Positions 61,383-64,000 of a DNA stretch of 64,000 nucleotides are shown piece after piece. Source of the stretch: Trissonchulus latispiculum (Eukaryota; Nematoda; Enoplea; Enoplida; Ironidae); assembly GCA_030248195.1 (NCBI GenBank), contig JASAND010026777.1, forward strand, positions 1 to 64,000. The letters are read 5' to 3'. Positions within the stretch are counted from its first letter, which is position 1. Each line of letters starts with the position of its first letter. A model generated the notes under the pieces. That model worked only from the letters and a program-made list of their open reading frames with translations, had not been told where the DNA came from and made no database searches. A program made the translations under genes and the position numbers.

Positions 61383-64000
61383 CTAGTCTTCATCGTCATC
61401 AGAGCTATGCAGCATCAGTTTGGTTATTCTTTGAGAATCCATTGCTGCTGCTCTTCTAGGTTTGGATGAACGACTGCTTGAGCGATTAACACAATCGTCA
61501 AGCGTATCGGGTTGATTGGATTGCCCGCCTTTCGAAGTGGTTCGATTAATACAATCGCCGACCGATTGAGGCTGAGCTGATGACGTTGCACGGTTAATAC
61601 CACCGCCAACTGAATGCGAGGGAGTAGCACTGTCACAGGAATTGAGGTGAGGCAGTGCTGCATGATTAATACAATCACCAGCATCAGGTTCAACCGGTTC
61701 GGAATCCCCAAGTGCGGACTCTATGGGGCATAGCAGTTTCAGAGGTCGGACAACGTTTTTGCCGGAACTAAGACGTACAGAGGCTGCTCTTATGGATCCG
61801 TCAAAAGACGTCAGCAGCTTGGAAATAGTTCCCAGTTTCCAGACGCAACGAGGCGAATTTTCTTTGATAAGAACAACTGTACCTTCTTGAGGCGGTGTAC
61901 TACTAACACCTGGGTCGCTCTTAACTTTAGTGCCCATTTCGCGCAGTGACGTCAAGTAAGCAGATTTCCAAACATCCCAGAACTGTTGGAGGACTCTTGA
62001 CTGGAGCTTCCATTGAGCTACCAAGTTCTGAGCTGACGTTGGGCGAAGAGTGTAATCCGGATCAGATTGCGAAGGAACAGAGTGAAACTCGAAGCAATAC
62101 GGCTTTTTCCCCAACAAGTTGGCTGGAGTGAGGACATGCCCATCGACCTCTGTTGACGATACCAGTGGACGTGAGTTGACGATAGCAGATATTTCAGCCA
62201 CTAGAGTTTGAAGTTGAATGTATGAAGCGGTGGATTTCCATAGAACATTCTTAAGAGCACGTTTGACGGACCCAACCAAACGCTCGTAAAAGCCTCCCAT
62301 CCACGGAGCATACTCAGGGATGAACTTCCATTGAATTCGTTCGTTGATTGAATACTGTTTCACAGCATCGCTTTGCAAAATGTCCTGCCACAAGCGCTGA
62401 ATTACATTGTTTGCAAGCTTGAAGTACTTGCCGTTGTCAGAAATGAGCATAGCAGGTTTTGAATAGCAAGCGATAAATCTTCTAAGCGCGTACAAGAAAT
62501 GCTGGGTTGTCAGATCTTGCACTACTTCCAGATGGATCGCACGCGTAGCAGAGCAAACAAAAATACAGATCCATGCTTTCCTTAATTGATTGCTGTCGCC
62601 CTGGATCAGTAAAGGACCCAAATAGTCCACACCAGTAAATAAGAAAGGAACAGATCCTTGAATTCGAAATGACGGGAGCGGTGGAGGTTTCGGCAACTGG
62701 AAGTGACCACCTTTCGCCAGTTTGCAAAACTGACAAGCTTTGATGACTGAGTTGACTTCTGCTTTACCATGAGGCACCCAGAATCGGCTTCGAAGCTCCG
62801 TCAGAGTATGGGAAGAGCCCAAATGAAACAGACGTTCGTGGATGTCTTGGATAATGAGTCGAGTGAAAGGATGACCCTTGGGAAGTAATAACGGAAATTT
62901 CGTTTCATCCGTTATATCAGCATGATGTAGTCGGCCAGCACAGCGCATGAAGCCCTTTGAATCAAGAAAGACGTCAAGCTTACGCTTGATGTCTTGTGCT
63001 CGTTGATATATCGATGATGAAGCAGGTGGGTTGAAGTTATCTTGTTGAACGTGGAACACCCACGCCAACTCGGAAGATACGATTTCTTCTGCGGAAAGGA
63101 AATCGTTCGAACATTGTCGGCTTTCACCCTGCTTCAAGGCTGTAGCAAATCGACGAACCCAACTTGTTACTTTCAGTAATCGAGAAAGTGAGGAAAATCG
63201 TGATGGATCAATGCCACCAGGCCCCAAAACATCGGACTTCTCTTGTACGGTATCTTGCACACAGGTTACAATGCTTTCCGACAGTGGTGGTGAAGATAAT
63301 TCCATGCTGGGCCACGCATTGTCGGGAAACTTTAGAAAATCTGGCCCATGCCACCAGCAACTTGAAGCTTGCAATTGCTCAAAGTTGCACCCTCGTGAGG
63401 GCAGATCCGCCGGATTCATATCCGTGGGGACATATCGAAATTCAATAGAGCTGTGTTGTTTGATTTCTCTGAGTCGATTAGAGACGAACACGGTTTGTAC
63501 CTTGGCAGATTTGATCCAATACAGCACACATTTTGAATCCGTCCAAACATAGGTCTTGGAAACAGGTACCGAGATTTCAGAAGAAACAAACTTGAGCAGT
63601 CGGACACCGATTACAACAGCCATCAGCTCTAGCCGAGGCAGTGAAATGGGCTTGATGGGGCAAAGCTTGGCTTTGGCAAACAAAAGAGTACTATGCGTTG
63701 ATTTCCCATCGTCCACCCGCATATAGACAGAAGCTGCGTAAGCTTTCTGAGACGCATCACAAAAGCAGTGCAGCTGAACATTTCCTTGCGAAACATACTG
63801 GATATGTCTGGGAATCTGTAGACCAGAAAGTCGGTCGAAGTCAAGGGCGCAATCATTCCAATCCTGCAACACATCCAAAGGTAGCTGGTCATTCCAGCTT
63901 AGTTTCTGAACCCATAGCTTCTGTACAAGAAGTTTGGCTCTAACGACAACAGGCGCCAGAAGTCCACAAGGATCGAAAATCTTAGCTGCTGCCTGGACCA
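61383..64000 (-). CDS. BEL/Pao LTR retrotransposon pol, 3' part, open to the window edge
   Basis: The frame is open from the window edge to the stop at 61383. Codons above 63878 continue it with IFDPCGLLAPV and KLLVQKLW, typical of the Pao region after the reverse transcriptase. Counting from the TTG codon at 63878: RNase H residues D41, E84, D114 and D158 (FCDAS, RLELMA, WTDSK, NPADLPSRG); integrase zinc finger H352-X4-H357-X24-C382-X2-C385; integrase core D418, D481 and E532 (VDYLGPL, SDNGKYF, GGFYERLVGS); then a C-terminal domain (about 620-720) like the one that ends many Pao polyproteins. The tail (730-805) holds four spaced copies of a D/G-C/G-I/V-N-R/H motif and ends in SSDDDED. No stop or frameshift is seen, so this is a young copy whose 5' part lies outside the window. 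Confidence 0.93.
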   Translation of the reverse strand, partial: VQAAAKIFDPCGLLAPVVVRAKLLVQKLWVQKLSWNDQLPLDVLQDWNDCALDFDRLSGLQIPRHIQYVSQGNVQLHCFCDASQKAYAASVYMRVDDGKSTHSTLLFAKAKLCPIKPISLPRLELMAVVIGVRLLKFVSSEISVPVSKTYVWTDSKCVLYWIKSAKVQTVFVSNRLREIKQHSSIEFRYVPTDMNPADLPSRGCNFEQLQASSCWWHGPDFLKFPDNAWPSMELSSPPLSESIVTCVQDTVQEKSDVLGPGGIDPSRFSSLSRLLKVTSWVRRFATALKQGESRQCSNDFLSAEEIVSSELAWVFHVQQDNFNPPASSSIYQRAQDIKRKLDVFLDSKGFMRCAGRLHHADITDETKFPLLLPKGHPFTRLIIQDIHERLFHLGSSHTLTELRSRFWVPHGKAEVNSVIKACQFCKLAKGGHFQLPKPPPLPSFRIQGSVPFLFTGVDYLGPLLIQGDSNQLRKAWICIFVCSATRAIHLEVVQDLTTQHFLYALRRFIACYSKPAMLISDNGKYFKLANNVIQRLWQDILQSDAVKQYSINERIQWKFIPEYAPWMGGFYERLVGSVKRALKNVLWKSTASYIQLQTLVAEISAIVNSRPLVSSTEVDGHVLTPANLLGKKPYCFEFHSVPSQSDPDYTLRPTSAQNLVAQWKLQSRVLQQFWDVWKSAYLTSLREMGTKVKSDPGVSSTPPQEGTVVLIKENSPRCVWKLGTISKLLTSFDGSIRAASVRLSSGKNVVRPLKLLCPIESALGDSEPVEPDAGDCINHAALPHLNSCDSATPSHSVGGGINRATSSAQPQSVGDCINRTTSKGGQSNQPDTLDDCVNRSSSRSSKPRRAAAMDSQRITKLMLHSSDDDED

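Overview
The window reads as animal nuclear DNA, probably from an invertebrate with a repeat-crowded genome. The evidence is spliced genes with GT-AG introns, a VAV-type Rho exchange factor (a family of animals and their close unicellular relatives), BEL/Pao, Ty3/Gypsy and LINE remnants, and many small inverted-repeat transposons. No species can be named from the sequence alone, and there is nothing bacterial or viral in layout.

Three host genes are recognisable, all on the minus strand. MTG1, a mitochondrial ribosome-assembly GTPase, lies at 2974-5326; it has four exons, 330 codons and is complete. VAV lies at 9436-21837: fifteen exons run in frame from the end of the DH domain through PH, C1, SH3, SH2 and SH3 to the stop, but the CH, acidic and most of the DH domain are not visible. 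FBXW9, an F-box/WD40 protein, lies at 31360-41762: six exons run from the ATG through the fourth WD blade, and the last three blades are not visible. The missing 3' part of FBXW9 and the missing 5' part of VAV should both lie between about 21.8 and 31.4 kb, where I see only nested transposons.

Almost everything else is repeat. Region by region: 1.3-2.1 kb is a 39-bp array; 6.2-6.6 kb is a GGCCGGCC-rich hAT element; 10.9-13.6 kb is a hairpin-ended element carrying about 14 copies of a 149-bp unit; 13.8-14.6 kb is a foldback element; 16.5-16.8 kb is a 21-bp array that touches a VAV splice donor; 19.7-21.5 kb is a large palindrome with a solo LTR in its centre; 22-31 kb is a nest of a LINE fragment, TCGCGA-rich elements, hAT-like and TA-flanked elements and a 3.9-kb foldback; 33.8-34.4 kb is an RTE-like LINE relic; 35-44.6 kb is more nested elements and two foldbacks; 44.7-51.0 kb is a 148-bp satellite interrupted by insertions; 51-60 kb is G/C-run-rich elements, a 1.95-kb hAT element and a Ty3/Gypsy relic; 60.4-64 kb is a duplicated segment and the 3' part of a BEL/Pao pol gene that runs off the window.

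The most interesting material is the transposon architecture. Four foldback elements share a bipartite motif, ACAAG then 12-14 bases then AATATGAG, repeated along each arm. The same octamer sits beside the terminal hairpin of a second element group. Many insertions were confirmed by matching target-site duplications read directly from the sequence (8 bp, TTAA, TA, ACAT, CTAG), which gives a relative order of events. All boundaries and copy counts were made by eye.
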